64,000 bases of DNA from assembly GCA_029204225.1 (NCBI GenBank), contig CM055095.1:37598597-37662596 (forward strand). The letters run 5' to 3'. This document shows, piece by piece, positions 12,812 to 23,667 of this stretch (positions within the stretch are counted from its first letter, which is position 1; every line of letters begins with the position of its first letter). The position numbers and the translations under genes were made by a program. This DNA comes from Diphasiastrum complanatum (Eukaryota > Streptophyta > Lycopodiopsida > Lycopodiales > Lycopodiaceae). The notes beneath the pieces are model-generated. The model saw nothing but the letters and a program-made list of their open reading frames with translations. It had not been told where the DNA came from and did no database searches.

Positions 12812-13352
12812 TGTCATGTGCCAATGTTAGCATTGAAACATCTAATCCATTCATGAACATCAAATCACAATGAAAATGCAAGAAACCAAGAAAACTACAA
12901 AATTCAAGAAGATTGATAAAAGCAGCAAAACTTCACCAAATTGGGCAAAACAAGCATTTATTATTAATGAATGGAGATCATTCAAAGGATCTGTTGCTAG
13001 AGCATGATCAAAGCTCCCATGTGATTGTAGGCACATGAACCACCATTCCTTTCAAGAAAGCTCTCAAAGAGAAACTTCAAGAACACAAGGAAACACTTAA
13101 AACTCAAACTTATCAAATGAACAATAGCCTCCAGATTTAGCACAACCTCAGCTATTTATAGTGGTCATTTGTGCCTTATTAAGCCAAATTGGACCTCACA
13201 ACCATTATTGCAATTTCGCTATTCACAAATATAGCGAGGTTGTTTGAGCCACTTTATTAATTGTCCTATTGACTAAATCTAATTTAATTAGCTCCATGGC
13301 TTTAGCATTGCATTTAGTAAGCTCATGGGCTAATTACATGCAGCACATGACA
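12812..13352 (-). repeat. 3' LTR of a copia element upstream of TRB
   Basis: A 541-bp segment with perfect 9-bp inverted ends, TGTCATGTG and CACATGACA. On its right the minus strand shows a polypurine tract (GTAGGGGGAG) directly abutting the LTR, as expected for a 3' LTR of a minus-strand element. It points toward the TRB gene. Confidence 0.85.
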
Positions 13353-14395
13353 CTCCCCCTACTTTTAGCCTTTTTGCCGTAAAAAATGAAGACCAAGTAG
13401 TTCTTTGTTGAGTGCCATGTTTCGCGAATCCTTTGGCAAAAGTCGAAAATTATCTGGCCACCATGAAGTAGAGATTATATTTCCCTTGTATTATTCTTCT
13501 CATTAGCCATCTTCTGTTTATCAAATATCACTTCCTCAGGTTAAGCTTCCAGATTTTGTTGTTGTAGAACAAGGTTGCAGCAAGTCTTCTTTAGAAAAAC
13601 CTTTGATCTACAAATTAATCCCATATATTTGATAAGATCACTGAAGAAGAGATTGATGAAACACATAATTGCCTCAAGTTGCATTAGTTATGTATGGGTT
13701 GACAAGATCCAAGCAACAAACATTCGATAGTCTTTTTCCTTAGTATCTTCCTTGATTGGATAGGCTACCCAATTCCTGATGCATCTTTTCTTGTCCCTGC
13801 ATTTGGTGTTGTTGCCTTATGCATTGCTCCTTGATGTAGGATAATGGTATCCTTTTGTAACTCCAAAGCGTTGATTGAAGCAATGAGTTCATGCAAGTTA
13901 TATGATTGAACACTGCAGTTTTCTCTTGCCAAATCAGTTTGAGCAAGATTTGTAGAATTGCTAAAAGAAATGAAATTGAACTTCAATATGTTTGGTTCTA
14001 GAGTGAGTTTGTGGATTCAGAGATAGAGCAATGTAGCTCTGATTGTCGCAATAGAGTATAGTTGGACCGATTTGAATGATCGTAAGATCCTGAGGCAATC
14101 TTCTGAGCCAGATGATTCTTTTACTGTAGAGGTAGCGGCGACATATTCTGATTCTGTGGAGGAGAAAGAAAATTTGCATTTTTGCTTTCGACTATTCCAT
14201 GAAATGGGTCCTCCTCCTAGAAAGCAAAGATAGCCAAATGTGAATTTTTTCGTGTCCACATTACCAGCCCAATCAGAGTCAGAATAAAGTAATATCAAAG
14301 CATCCTATGTATTTTCGTTATAACACAAAGCATAGTGCTTAGTGACTTGAATGTAACTTAGTACTTTGAGTAGAGCCTTCTAGTGAAGTAGGCCG
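13353..14395 (-). pseudogene. Copia-type RT-tail and RNase H remnant
   Basis: Between about 14395 and 13960 the minus strand encodes, with frame breaks, the end of a Ty1/copia RT (KVLSYIQVTKHYAL) and an RNase H domain (LYSDSDWAGNVDTKKF, SSTESEYVAATSTV, then in another frame TILYCDNQSY and RTKHIEVQFHFF). From 13960 to 13353 is non-coding DNA down to the polypurine tract and 3' LTR. The 5' side is cut off by the next element near 14400, so only the 3' end of the transposon is present. Confidence 0.8.
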
Positions 14396-14411
14396 GGATT
14401 GGACATAAACT

Positions 14412-15012
14412 TTGCACAACAAGCTACAAAAGCTAGAAATGGCAAAGCATCCTTATGCTACATTTGATACACATGAACTTGACAAAGCATTCAAGAGACA
14501 AAAGAAACTAATAAAAGGTACTGATGGCAGCCAAAAATAACAGCAAACGGGGCTCCCAAGAACAGCCTACCACTTTTGGAAACCTCTTAAGATCATACAC
14601 AAAAGCTTGAAGACAATTATACACAAAGCAATGCTCTCAAAGGAGGAAGAAATTGTGACAATGATCTACTGATCTCTCTCAACAATACAATAAGTTTCTC
14701 CAACCTTTTCTCCATGAGTTTCAGCCTAATATAGGTGAGAGAGATGACTCTCTCTCCTCTCTCTAGAACTTAGGACCCAATTTTAGGGCACCAGTAGCCT
14801 AAAATAGCCAATTTTGGCCTATATGTCCAAATAACATCATTTTGGTGTCATTTCTAAGGTCCTGAAGTTTGAGACTTCTTCGATATGAAATATATACTAA
14901 AATAAAAGTATCTAGGCCTCTTTCACACGTGTGAAATGTTAGATCCAAAACTATGTACAAAAATTGCCAATTTAGGCCTCAAACTAGCTAGGAAATGTTG
15001 ACAATTATCACA
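14412..15012 (-). repeat. 3' LTR of the gag-PR-only element
   Basis: It begins on the minus strand at 15012 with TGTGATAATT after a polypurine tract. It matches the 5' LTR at 19718-20099 over most of that copy's length. It contains the 16-bp palindrome TTTCACACGTGTGAAA at 14921-14936 with a CACGTG (G-box) core. The outer left boundary is uncertain because homology to the other LTR fades near 14412. Confidence 0.75.
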
Positions 15013-16919
15013 CTCCCTCTTCAACTTAACTTGCTAGTTTTACGACACTACTTTGCTCCAACCTAAGAATGATCTCCTTCATGATAATAGATCTCTTCTC
15101 AAGTGTTCTAATATGTACAATATGAAGTACAACATAATTGATATAGATAATAGTGTCCATATAGGATGCTTCACTATTTCTTACATCAATTTTACATAGA
15201 ATAGTGAACAAGATACATGTAACAGAACATAGAATCATAATGAAAGGATTCCTCCATGTATCCACCTTTGAATTATCTGTAAAACAGCAGCAAACAAGTT
15301 GTAAGTGAAAGTAACCAACAAGTGTTTGCATGCCTCCTCCACATTCCACTATGCCCATAGAGAATGCACCATGTATCTCCATGAATGAACCTCCATCACC
15401 ACCTTGCCTTTGTAGATCTCCAATCCATGAAAGCCCTTGAGTGAATGAATGCCAAAATGATGTGTTCTCTGCTCCATTTGAATGAGCAAAACCTGAACTT
15501 GAAATACTTGAAGTATCTCCACAAGATTTGCATACAACCCTTAATATCCGACATTGTCAACAATTTGCCAATTTACCAACACTAGGATGCTAGATCTTGA
15601 ACTTTGCTCAAAAGTAAACATATTGACCACTTCAATATCTTTCAAGACTTGAATGAATTTCAAGATCCAAAGGATGCAAAACTATGGAACTAGTTTTATT
15701 GAATTTTGACAATTCCAACACATTGACATGACAATGTTCATACATGAGATTAAAAAAGTAAGGCAAAGTAAAAGGACACTTCCATGCTGATCCAAGAACC
15801 TTACTTGAACCTTCAAGAATCTGTAAAAATAGATCCAAACTGCTTTGCCCATGTGGCTCCCCTTTGATGCTTTTGACTAGCTTCCAATTACTACTTGCCT
15901 CTTGGTGTTGATGAAGCAATTCAAGATCAACATCTTGATCTTCCAATAAAACATCACAGAATTTGCCTTTATAAACATCTTCAGATCTGAACCTCTGAAG
16001 ATACTCCCTCTCAAACACATGATTAACATCCCACAAGATCTCATCATTGCTTGATTTCAACCTTTCACTATAGTTAGTGAAAACAATGTCACCATCATAA
16101 ACCAAAAGATAGATTTCTACAATTCTATCCAACATGAAGTAATGAAGTTGAGTATCAAACCTAATCAAACCAGCCCATTTGAGTTCAAACCAAACCTCAA
16201 CGAGCTCACCAATGAGATCTTCCTTGCCTTGAAGAAATTGTCACTTGAGTTGCTCCATGTAGTCTTCTTCATCCAACCTTTTGCCATCTTGATCATGCAT
16301 GAACATTCCACCACAATCATAGCAGCCTTTGAGTTGACGAAGAGATGTAAGATCCATGCCTTGGATCTTCCCAAGAGTCACTCTTCCTTTGCCCTTTCCT
16401 TCACAAGACTCCCTCTTAATGATCACACCACAAAAGTTAGCAATCTCCCTCTTGATATTTGCATAATAAGAAATGGAAGAATCTCGAACATTAGAAGCCA
16501 TGAAGAGAATACATAGTATCTTCAACATAAGAATGATTGGAGTACTTTTTCTTGTCAAACCTGGACTTCTAATCAATGATATAGGTAATGATAATGAACC
16601 CTCACTATCATTCACAAAAGCATCATTCAAAGTACATCCTACTTTGAACACTTCACATTCATCTCTCCCTTTTTACTTGAGATCTTCCTCACCAAGTCTC
16701 ATGATAGAACCTTCTGATCTACTTTCTTTATGAATACATGTGACACCACTTGTTGCACAAATGACTTTCTTGGACTCATCACATAAAGATGCAAAAGAAA
16801 CTTTTTCTTCAATCATGCTCAAAGCACCATCTTTTTCCAAATGAGTAAATAAGTCATTAGCAACAACGATTTCCAAAGAAGAGTTTTCATCACCTCCATT
16901 GATGAAGTTAGATCTCTTC
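15013..16919 (-). other. Unrecognised internal segment of the gag-PR-only element
   Basis: This replaces the integrase/RT/RNase H region of an ordinary copia element. Minus-strand open stretches include 178 codons (16168-15632, acidic, ILWDVNHVFEREYLQRF and EDQDVDLELLHQHQE), 136 codons (16651-16241, CYDCGGMFMHDQDGKRLDEE) and 94 codons (16957-16673, ESRSEGSIMRLGEEDLK). I do not recognise any domain. Some frames end with single stops, so it may be a broken longer reading frame. It could be captured host sequence, a diverged linker, or neutral filler of the kind found in LARD/TR-GAG elements. Confidence 0.5.
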
Positions 16920-17780
16920 TTACCTTTTCCATTTTTGCACTTGCCATGTAGTTTCATTGAAGAGCCACCAAGACTTGGGTCTATGAGTAGAAGAGTTCAG
17001 ACATGATACTACTCTAGCACCACGTGACTCCATTTGACTAGTAGGTAGCACTAGTCCATCTTCAAGATCCAATGGATCCAAAACATTGATCATAGATTCA
17101 CCAAAAGTTGTCAAGTTAGCACAACAATAACTATCTCCAAGAAGCTCATTAGATCTCAATCTAGATCTAGCATAAGGAAGCTCTTTAGACTTTGCATAAG
17201 ATCTACCAATCTTATTGATGCTAGGAATTGACTTTTGAAAGTTGAGAGAACCACCAACATCCATTTCATTCCTCTTGTTGGACATAACAAATGCATCAGG
17301 CTTGTAAAGTCTACCTTGTCCATTGCCCCTAGCAATCAAGACATCTCCCTTAGTAATGAAGCAAACATCTCCAACAAACTTTGTCTTGTACCCTTTCTTT
17401 AACATTTGACCAACACTTAGTGAATTCCTTGAAAGTGAAGGAATGTAAAGAACACCATCAAGCCTTGCATTCATATTAGTAGAAAGACATATAGAAATTG
17501 AGCCAATACCTTTGATCATACACTCACCACCATTTGGCAGGTGAACCACTTTCTTGGTTCCAACATAAGAGATCAAAGAAGTAAAGAACTTCTTGTGACT
17601 AGTCATGTGTGAACTAGATCCACTATCTATCCACCATGAATCCTTGTCACTTCCACTTGACATTAGACTTGAAGAACACATCGTGAGAGAATCACAAGAA
17701 TCTAGATCCTCATTAGAAGTGCAAAAGTTGTTTTGCTTGCTACCTTCATTACTTTGCTTCTTATGACATTTCATTTGCAA
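16920..17780 (-). pseudogene. Copia-type aspartic protease region (after a frameshift in the zinc knuckle)
   Basis: An open frame of 286 codons. It starts inside the Gag zinc knuckle (MKCHKKQSNEG) and runs into a retropepsin with the active-site motif WWIDSGSSSHMTSH (residues about 50-63), followed by GIGSISICL, LDGVLYIPSLSRNSLSVGQ and GRLYKPDAFV, the usual run-up to GAG-pre-integrase. The integrase zinc finger (LWH-x-R-x-GH) that should come next is missing. The sequence passes instead into unrecognised residues and stops at 16920. Confidence 0.8.
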
Positions 17781-18564
17781 AGTGACCTTTTATCCCACAA
17801 TAAAAGCACTTGAACTTTGACTTATCTTTCTTTCTAAAAGAAGTAGAAGAGGAGGAGGAAGAGTGATCATCATGATCCGAGTTACCACCTTTGGACCATT
17901 TCCCTTTTCCTTTACCTTTGCCTTTGACTTTGCCTTTTGTGAGGAAAGTCTCTTCATCTCCACCTTGCAAGGATGCACCATCAAGCTTTGATTGCAACTT
18001 ATGTTCTTCAGCCAATAAGATTTCTTGCAACTCAACCACACTTGGCAAGGCTCTTTGAATGGCAAAACTTTGCACAAGGTTAGCATGTTCATCTAGCAAA
18101 CCATTCAACATAACCTGGACTATTTCACCATCTTTTATGCTTTCATCAATGCATGCTAGATCATCACTTAAGGACTTAACCCTCAAGACAAATGCATGAG
18201 CACTTTCACCCTCTCTTTGACTACTAGAAAATATTTGCCTCCTTAGGGTCAATAACCTAGATGTGGACTTTGATTCAAAGAGCTTCTTCAAGGCATTCCA
18301 TGCCTCACTTGCACTTTGACTTTTACCAACTTCCTTGAGAAGTTCATTGGTAACATTCATTTTAATGATATGAAGAGCCCTTTTATCCTTCTTATCAAAC
18401 CTTTGTTGCTCTTTAACTGTGGGTGGTCTCTCTTCAGTTCGTGCAACTATGTCCATGAGTTCATTCAACTCAAGTAAGGACTCCATCCTCACTTTCCAAG
18501 TAGAGTAATTCGATGAACTCAACCTATCATTAGTTTCTAACATGATCTTACCATTGGAAGCCAT
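17761..18564 (-). CDS. gag: Copia Gag polyprotein (UBN2 type) of the non-autonomous element
   Basis: 267 codons starting at ATG 18564. The N-terminus MASNGKIMLETNDRLSS leads into a UBN2/DUF4219-type Gag (STWKVRMESLLELNELMDIV, LHIIKMNVTNELLKEV, RLLTLRRQIFSSSQREGE), then a Lys/Gly-rich linker (KGKVKGKGKGKGKW) and a CCHC zinc knuckle CFYCGIKGHFANE. The last Cys is displaced by a one-base insertion near 17770, so Gag ends early and the protease lies in the next frame. Gag is otherwise uninterrupted, which is notable for an element with no polymerase. Its product would form the virus-like particle. Confidence 0.85.
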   Translation of the reverse strand: MASNGKIMLETNDRLSSSNYSTWKVRMESLLELNELMDIVARTEERPPTVKEQQRFDKKDKRALHIIKMNVTNELLKEVGKSQSASEAWNALKKLFESKSTSRLLTLRRQIFSSSQREGESAHAFVLRVKSLSDDLACIDESIKDGEIVQVMLNGLLDEHANLVQSFAIQRALPSVVELQEILLAEEHKLQSKLDGASLQGGDEETFLTKGKVKGKGKGKGKWSKGGNSDHDDHSSSSSSTSFRKKDKSKFKCFYCGIKGHFANEMS

Positions 18565-19717
18565 GAATATAATGATTCTTCAACTTTTAGGCTATGTCCT
18601 AATGCACCCAGCACTCACTTTTCTCTCAACAAATTATGGATAAGGAGATCTCAGAAGAACTAGGACTCTTAAACACTTCTATCTTGAACCTAGCTGGTTT
18701 CCAAGCATAGAAAGGAAGATTGAAACACATGCAACAATTTGCACACACTAAGAAAGGATTACAAACTCAAACCAACCTGAACACACTCTTGCTTAAGCTC
18801 TTATACTTTTCAGCAAGTGACCAAATCAAAGTATGATGTGAAGAGTTACTTGCATTCCTAGAAAATACACACAAGACTAGGCTGCCAAAGAAACCTAGAA
18901 TTAAACAAACTTGATCAACATATGATCAACAAACTACGATATTGATTCATCCTATAAAACCAGACTCCTAAAAGTTTATAAACTCCAGCAAATAATAAAT
19001 ACAAGCTTTAGAGGTGAATGAAAGAGCACACTTAGTGAATCACGAGACTAGCTTCACTAGCTTGTCAAATCTTGGTGTTTAGATGTAGATCTAAGATCAC
19101 TTCACATAAAAAAAGTTCCTCCTCAACCTGTTAAGAACCTGAAAACACATTTGCATAATGGTTAAAACCTTCCAGCAAATGCTTTAATCAAATAACATAA
19201 GGAGAGTTACTCACATGCTCAACAAAGTACACCAAAATTTATGCAAAAGATTGTTGACAATCTGTTCACCCAAAAGGAGATCTTTCATCCAAGTGGGAAC
19301 TTTGCTCAGCCTTTTAGAGAGTTACAAAGTCACTTAAAGAGTATTTGTCATCCACTTAAGGAGAAGGTTCATCCACTTAAGGAGAGTGTTCATCCACAAA
19401 GGAGAGTGTTCATCCACAGAAGTGTAAATTGTCAACAATAGATTGAATAGAACATTGTTAAAATTGAATATGCACAAGCCTCACAATTAACAAATGATTA
19501 AGTGTTATGATCTGATCCAAAATAGCTTCTTCTCAGTCTCTGATCTTCAATAGACCTAAAATATGCTTTTGATCCGCAAGTTCAACTCACAAAACAAAGG
19601 TTAGTAAGATTTGATCAACAGTGCAATGCATAATCATGCTAGAACTTGATCAAACATCCAAATATTACCATAAACGGAAATCTTACAAAAAATAGCAGCC
19701 AACTAACTGTGATACCA
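18565..19717 (-). other. Leader and primer-binding site of the gag-PR-only element
   Basis: On the minus strand the PBS TGGTATCAC lies at 19717-19709, directly after the LTR end. It matches the Met-tRNA consensus for 8-9 bases and then diverges. The leader down to the gag ATG has no long open frame. At 19350-19420 a 21-bp unit (ggagagtgttcatccac with flanks) is repeated about three times. Confidence 0.6.
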
Positions 19718-20099
19718 TGTGAAAAAAGTGGATCTTGAATGCTTGGCTAAGATCTTTGCACAACAAGCTACAAAAGTTAGAAATGGCAAAGCATCCTAAT
19801 GCTACCTTTGATACACATGAACTTGACAAAGCATTCAAGAGACAAAAGAAACTAATAAAAGGTACTGATGGCAGCCAAAAATAATAGCAAATAGGGCTCC
19901 CAACATCAGCCTACCACTTTTGGAAACCTCTTAAGATCATACACAAAAGCTTGAAGACAATACACAAAGCAATGCTCTCAATGGAGGAAGAAACTGTGAC
20001 AATGATCTATTGATCTCTCTCAATAATACAATAAGTTTCTCCAACCTGTTCTCCATGAATTTTAGCCTAATATAGGTGAGAGAGATGACTCTCTCTCTG
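19718..20099 (-). repeat. 5' LTR of the gag-PR-only element, truncated by gypsy insertion
   Basis: It starts with TGTGAAAA next to the PBS and matches the other LTR from about 19758 (ttgcacaacaagctac) to 20098 (gatgactctctct). There it is interrupted by the TGTTATG end of the gypsy LTR. The missing middle of this LTR does not reappear after the gypsy element. Confidence 0.8.
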
Positions 20100-20568
20100 T
20101 GTTATGTACCATAACGGTACGCCCTTCAGTGACGGCCTCGCAAGGGGCATGATGCAAGACTAGAGTTATCGAAATGTTTAGGTGCCACGCGTCACCACCA
20201 TAGGTGGTCACGTGTCGCCAGTAGGACCGTGCTTGATGGGACCCACTGTGCTATGCCTATATAGTGGTGGGGTTTTTCTCTTTTCATTCACCCAATCTAC
20301 CCGGGAGTTGGTGGATGGAGAGCACATGCATTATCCAGGATGTATCTCCAAGCCAGGAGATGTGTGCTAGGGAGAGCCAAGTGCAATGGCTGGTGGTATG
20401 GGACGTCAGTTATCGTAGGAGGCTTGACCGGGCATGATTGTGTCGGTTGCTCTAGGGCATGGGGGTGGGTCGGTTGTGACTCTACAGTTGGGCGGTTACG
20501 GTGCGTCATCATTGGTATGGGGTGTGCGGAACCTTCAAGGCAGTTGATGATCCTAGGGAGTTGTAACA
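20100..20568 (+). repeat. 5' LTR of the gypsy element
   Basis: A 469-bp segment bounded by TGTTA and TAACA, followed two bases later by a perfect TGGTATCAGAGC primer-binding site. The right half (about 20335-20568) is repeated in inverted orientation at 25247-25485. Confidence 0.85.
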
Positions 20569-20570
20569 GT

Positions 20571-20582
20571 TGGTATCAGAGC
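20571..20582 (+). other. Primer-binding site (initiator Met-tRNA)
   Basis: An exact TGGTATCAGAGC directly after the LTR end. It is the standard minus-strand primer site of plant LTR retrotransposons. Confidence 0.85.
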
Positions 20583-22029
20583 AATCAATTTCTTTTCAAG
20601 GTGCACAGTTCCCTTATTTGTTTTTGCATTCTTATTCCTTATTGGAATGTGGCTGGTTTAATCTATTTTGAATAGGTTGGTTGGTGAATGTAGGCTTGTT
20701 TTATTTCCTTTAAACAAACTGTTCACTTTAAGCTCTCCTTTCCTATTCAATTTAGTGTAGCTTAATTGAAGTTCCTTCAAATTTTTTCAATCAACTTTAA
20801 ACTTTGAGATAACAAATTCAAAAAAAAAAAAAAAACCTTGTTTGTAGATTGGTTTTAGTATATTTATTAAACTCTTTTTGCAAGTTTAAAAGATTAAAGA
20901 CCTTTAAGTTTTTGAGAGCCTTGGATACCCGTTGGCCTGTACACTTTTAGTGTAGCAGTTCTATTTCTGCACAGCTCTCGAGAATCCAACTGTTGGTTGG
21001 AATCCGTACGAGAGGGAGGCCTTTCCTCTGAATTATAATCTATTTTTGTCTGGCGCGCCTGGCATGGCTATTGTCCCATCGACAGACCCTCTCGCAATAC
21101 ATAGAAAACTTTTTTTTTCCATTTAACTGGAACTGAGGCAGTGCGCAGTTGAAGCGCCGGTCTACTGTCTCACTTTTCGGGCCTCGGGATCCGCGTTCCA
21201 CATATTTTGGGATTCGTACGGGGAGCACTTATATATATTAGCTGCAGTCGCTGCATCCAGAAGAAACTCCTTTGGTATCGGGGAGGGGGAGAGGAGTTAA
21301 TACCTCCCCCAAAGTTTTGTTTTGATGTGATAGGACAGGGTGGGGAGAAGTGCGCCTCCCCATGGCCCTGTCCATCCCTCTTTCTTTTGTACCTGAGAAA
21401 CTTGAAACCAAGGCTATAAAAAAACTTTTTGCTAAATTATAAAGCTTAGAGGTATATTAATTTAAACTTGCAACTCTAAGATTGCTAAATCTTAGTAGAG
21501 TGTATTCTAAACTAAATCTTGGAGTCATGTCCTTGATAGGCCGTACTTTCCTCTTCCTCCTTCTCTGTACCTACAAATCTCCAAAGGAGTGGAGAGATTG
21601 TGGTACGTAGCTGTTGGAGAGGGGAGAAAGGGCCACAATTAAATTTCATAAATTTTTGGGGTCCACGGACCATATGGCACCTTTGGGTGGCTCCACATGG
21701 TTAGAAAAGCCTACAAGGGACAAACGAGACCTTTTTTTGGGCCCCACTTGTCCTTTTTGCATGAGGGTGAAGAGGAGCTTAGGGGAGGGGGTAAAGGTGG
21801 TATGTTCACTTCCTTTCACTCATTCTCCCAAGTTGTTGTAGAGTTCTTTTGCTCTCAAGTTGCTTGCTCTCAAGTTAGTTATTTCTTGAGGCCCTATGCT
21901 CTAGCTTTTCCCTTTTTGTGATTTTTACACCGTAGCTCTCCGTTCTCTCTCTAGTTTTTTGCCAGTTTCTCTTTTATCCATGGACACCCCTATGGATGAG
22001 ACTAGAGATCCAAGTCCTGTCGGTTTGAT
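20583..22029 (+). other. Gypsy leader region, no supported gene
   Basis: Non-coding leader between PBS and gag. It contains an A-run at about 20820-20834 and only short open frames (for example 21614-21841) without recognisable similarity. Confidence 0.5.
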
Positions 22030-22898
22030 ATGGAAAACATGACGTGTGCCATTAATTTGTTACAACAACAAATTGTGGACATGCATTCAAAGCATGAACG
22101 GGCGGAGGCCGAGATTCGGGCTATGTCCCAATCTCAACAAACTCTCCTAAACCCGATGTTTACTCTAGAATTTTTTACCGGAGAGAAGAAGAACAGAGAC
22201 CAAGACGTGGTGTTAGCCTAGTTAGACCGATGGACGTCACATTTTTCCATGCACGATCTACCAGATAGCTCGCGTATTTCGACGGGTATCATGTTTTTAT
22301 GCGGTAAGGCGTATTCTTGGTGGCAGGATCTTAAAGACCGAGCTACAGTCCCAACTACTTGGGATGACTTCCAAGTAGCATTTAAGACTGTCTTTATGCC
22401 TGTCCTAGACGATTTTGAATATTATCGTCGATTTGTTACATTGCAAATGGGGACGAAGCCCTTGGACGTCTACTTACAAGACATCCAAGAGGCTACTTCA
22501 CGGTTTTTTAACCGCATAGACGGGGTACTCAGGTACGCCATAATCAGCCATAGTTCCTAGAGGATGTTGTGCATTTCGCTCGGATTTTCGACGATACGCA
22601 CACGATAACCTGCAAAGAGCAACCAAAACCCAAAGCCAAAGACAAATCCTTTGTCGACCCTTCTTTCAAAAAGGGCAAGGAGCGCATGGTCGGTGAAGCT
22701 TCTCCTTCGGGGAAGAAAAAGAAGCGCACTCAGTTGGAGAGAGCGGACTTCAACGAGGCCAAAAGTGACGGGCTATCTTTCTCCTGCATGGAGAAGGGGC
22801 ATCTTTCAAAGAATTCTCAAAGAGACGGAAGAGGGGTGGCCGCTCCTATAAGGCACCAAGTAATTCTTCTATTTTTTGCATTGATGTATCTTTTATAG
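22030..22898 (+). pseudogene. gag: Gypsy Gag, interrupted
   Basis: The Gag capsid domain is recognisable (MFTLEFFTGEKK; then LCGKAYSWWQDLKD, WDDFQVAFKTVFMP and YRRFVTLQMGTKPLDVYLQ). It is cut by a stop at 22219-22221 and by a frame change near 22560. The following frame to 22898 carries a basic stretch and a degenerate zinc knuckle (SCMEKGHLSKNSQ) in which two of the three Cys are lost. Confidence 0.8.
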
Positions 22899-22933
22899 AT
22901 GAAACGGTTTGTATAAATTGTTGTTTTAATACT

Positions 22934-23665
22934 GTGGTGTTTGGACCTCACGACCTCATTCACATTAGTGGGTTCGTAGGCAGCCAACCTATGGGTATTC
23001 TTTTTTACGATGGTCCTACGCATAATTTTATTAATGCTAAGTTGGTGCAGAAACTGCAACTGGCAACCGCACGAAGTGACCACAAATACGTGGTTAGGAT
23101 GGCAGTTGGTGGGGAGCAGCAGGTCTGGGACCACTTTGTCCCCCATGTGTTGTTGAAGATTCAAGACTATGTAGATAGTTTATCTTTTCATGTCACAAAT
23201 CTAGATAAGGTGGATGTAATCTTAGGTAAAGAGTGGTTTTATGCTAGGAATGAGTCCTTAAAGAAAGACTATGTATCTCATTGTATTTCTTTCTTACATA
23301 ATGACTTTTGGGTTTGTCTTAAAGGCGATGAGCCTGATCTACCTTTTGTAACTACTCATGAAGCAAATCAATGTATTTTAAATTCTGAGTATTTTTTGTA
23401 TTTATGTTATCTGAAAGATGAATCTTACATAGATGCTTTTAGTACTCATAATGTCAATGTTAATGTATCGCCTTTCCCTAAAGCTTTGTCTTTTACTGAT
23501 GATAATTTAGAATCTTCTCTTGAAGGCAAAATCTTTAAGAGACTTAGGGAGGAATATAATTATATATTCCCTGAGCAGTTGCCTGAGGGTCTTCCCCCCT
23601 CATGGGGTGTAGACCATCACATAGATCTCCTTTTCGACAGCTCTCCTGTATCACTTTTTCCCTAG
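22934..23665 (+). pseudogene. Gypsy aspartic protease and RT N-terminus
   Basis: 243 codons. The retropepsin fold is recognisable from GSQPMGILFYDGPTHNFINA, where the usual D-S/T-G triad has become Y-D-G, and from DVILGKEWF. The tail (EYNYIFPEQLPEGLPPSWGVDHHIDL) is the lead-in to a gypsy RT. A stop at 23665 interrupts the polyprotein. With the catalytic triad changed, the protease was probably already inactive. Confidence 0.8.
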
Positions 23666-23667
23666 AG

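Larger units (their letters stand above)
14412..20099 (-). mobile_element. Non-autonomous copia-type LTR element carrying gag and protease only
   Basis: A minus-strand element with its 3' LTR at about 14412-15012 and its 5' LTR starting at 19718. Both LTRs share long near-identical stretches (for example gcacaacaagctacaaaa, agagagatgactctctct). Internal order from the 5' side: PBS (19717-19709), leader, gag (18564-17761), protease (17780-16920), a 1.9-kb unrecognised segment, a polypurine tract (GAAGAGGGAG) and the 3' LTR. Integrase, RT and RNase H are absent, so movement would need enzymes from another element. The 5' LTR is broken at 20099 by a gypsy insertion, and a 46-bp sliver of it reappears at 25201-25246. 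The left end of the 3' LTR appears trimmed by about 40 bp relative to the right copy. Confidence 0.8.

Noticed and set aside
16142-16733. Plus-strand frames of 86-124 codons in the gag-PR-only element
   Set aside because: They are opposite to the element's transcription and have no recognisable features.
19350-19420. Short repeats of about 21 bp considered as a CRISPR-like array
   Set aside because: The units are directly adjacent with no spacers, in a retroelement leader of a plant genome.
20182-20675. Open frames of 62-111 codons in the gypsy 5' LTR
   Set aside because: They lie within an LTR defined by its ends and PBS and have no similarity to known proteins.
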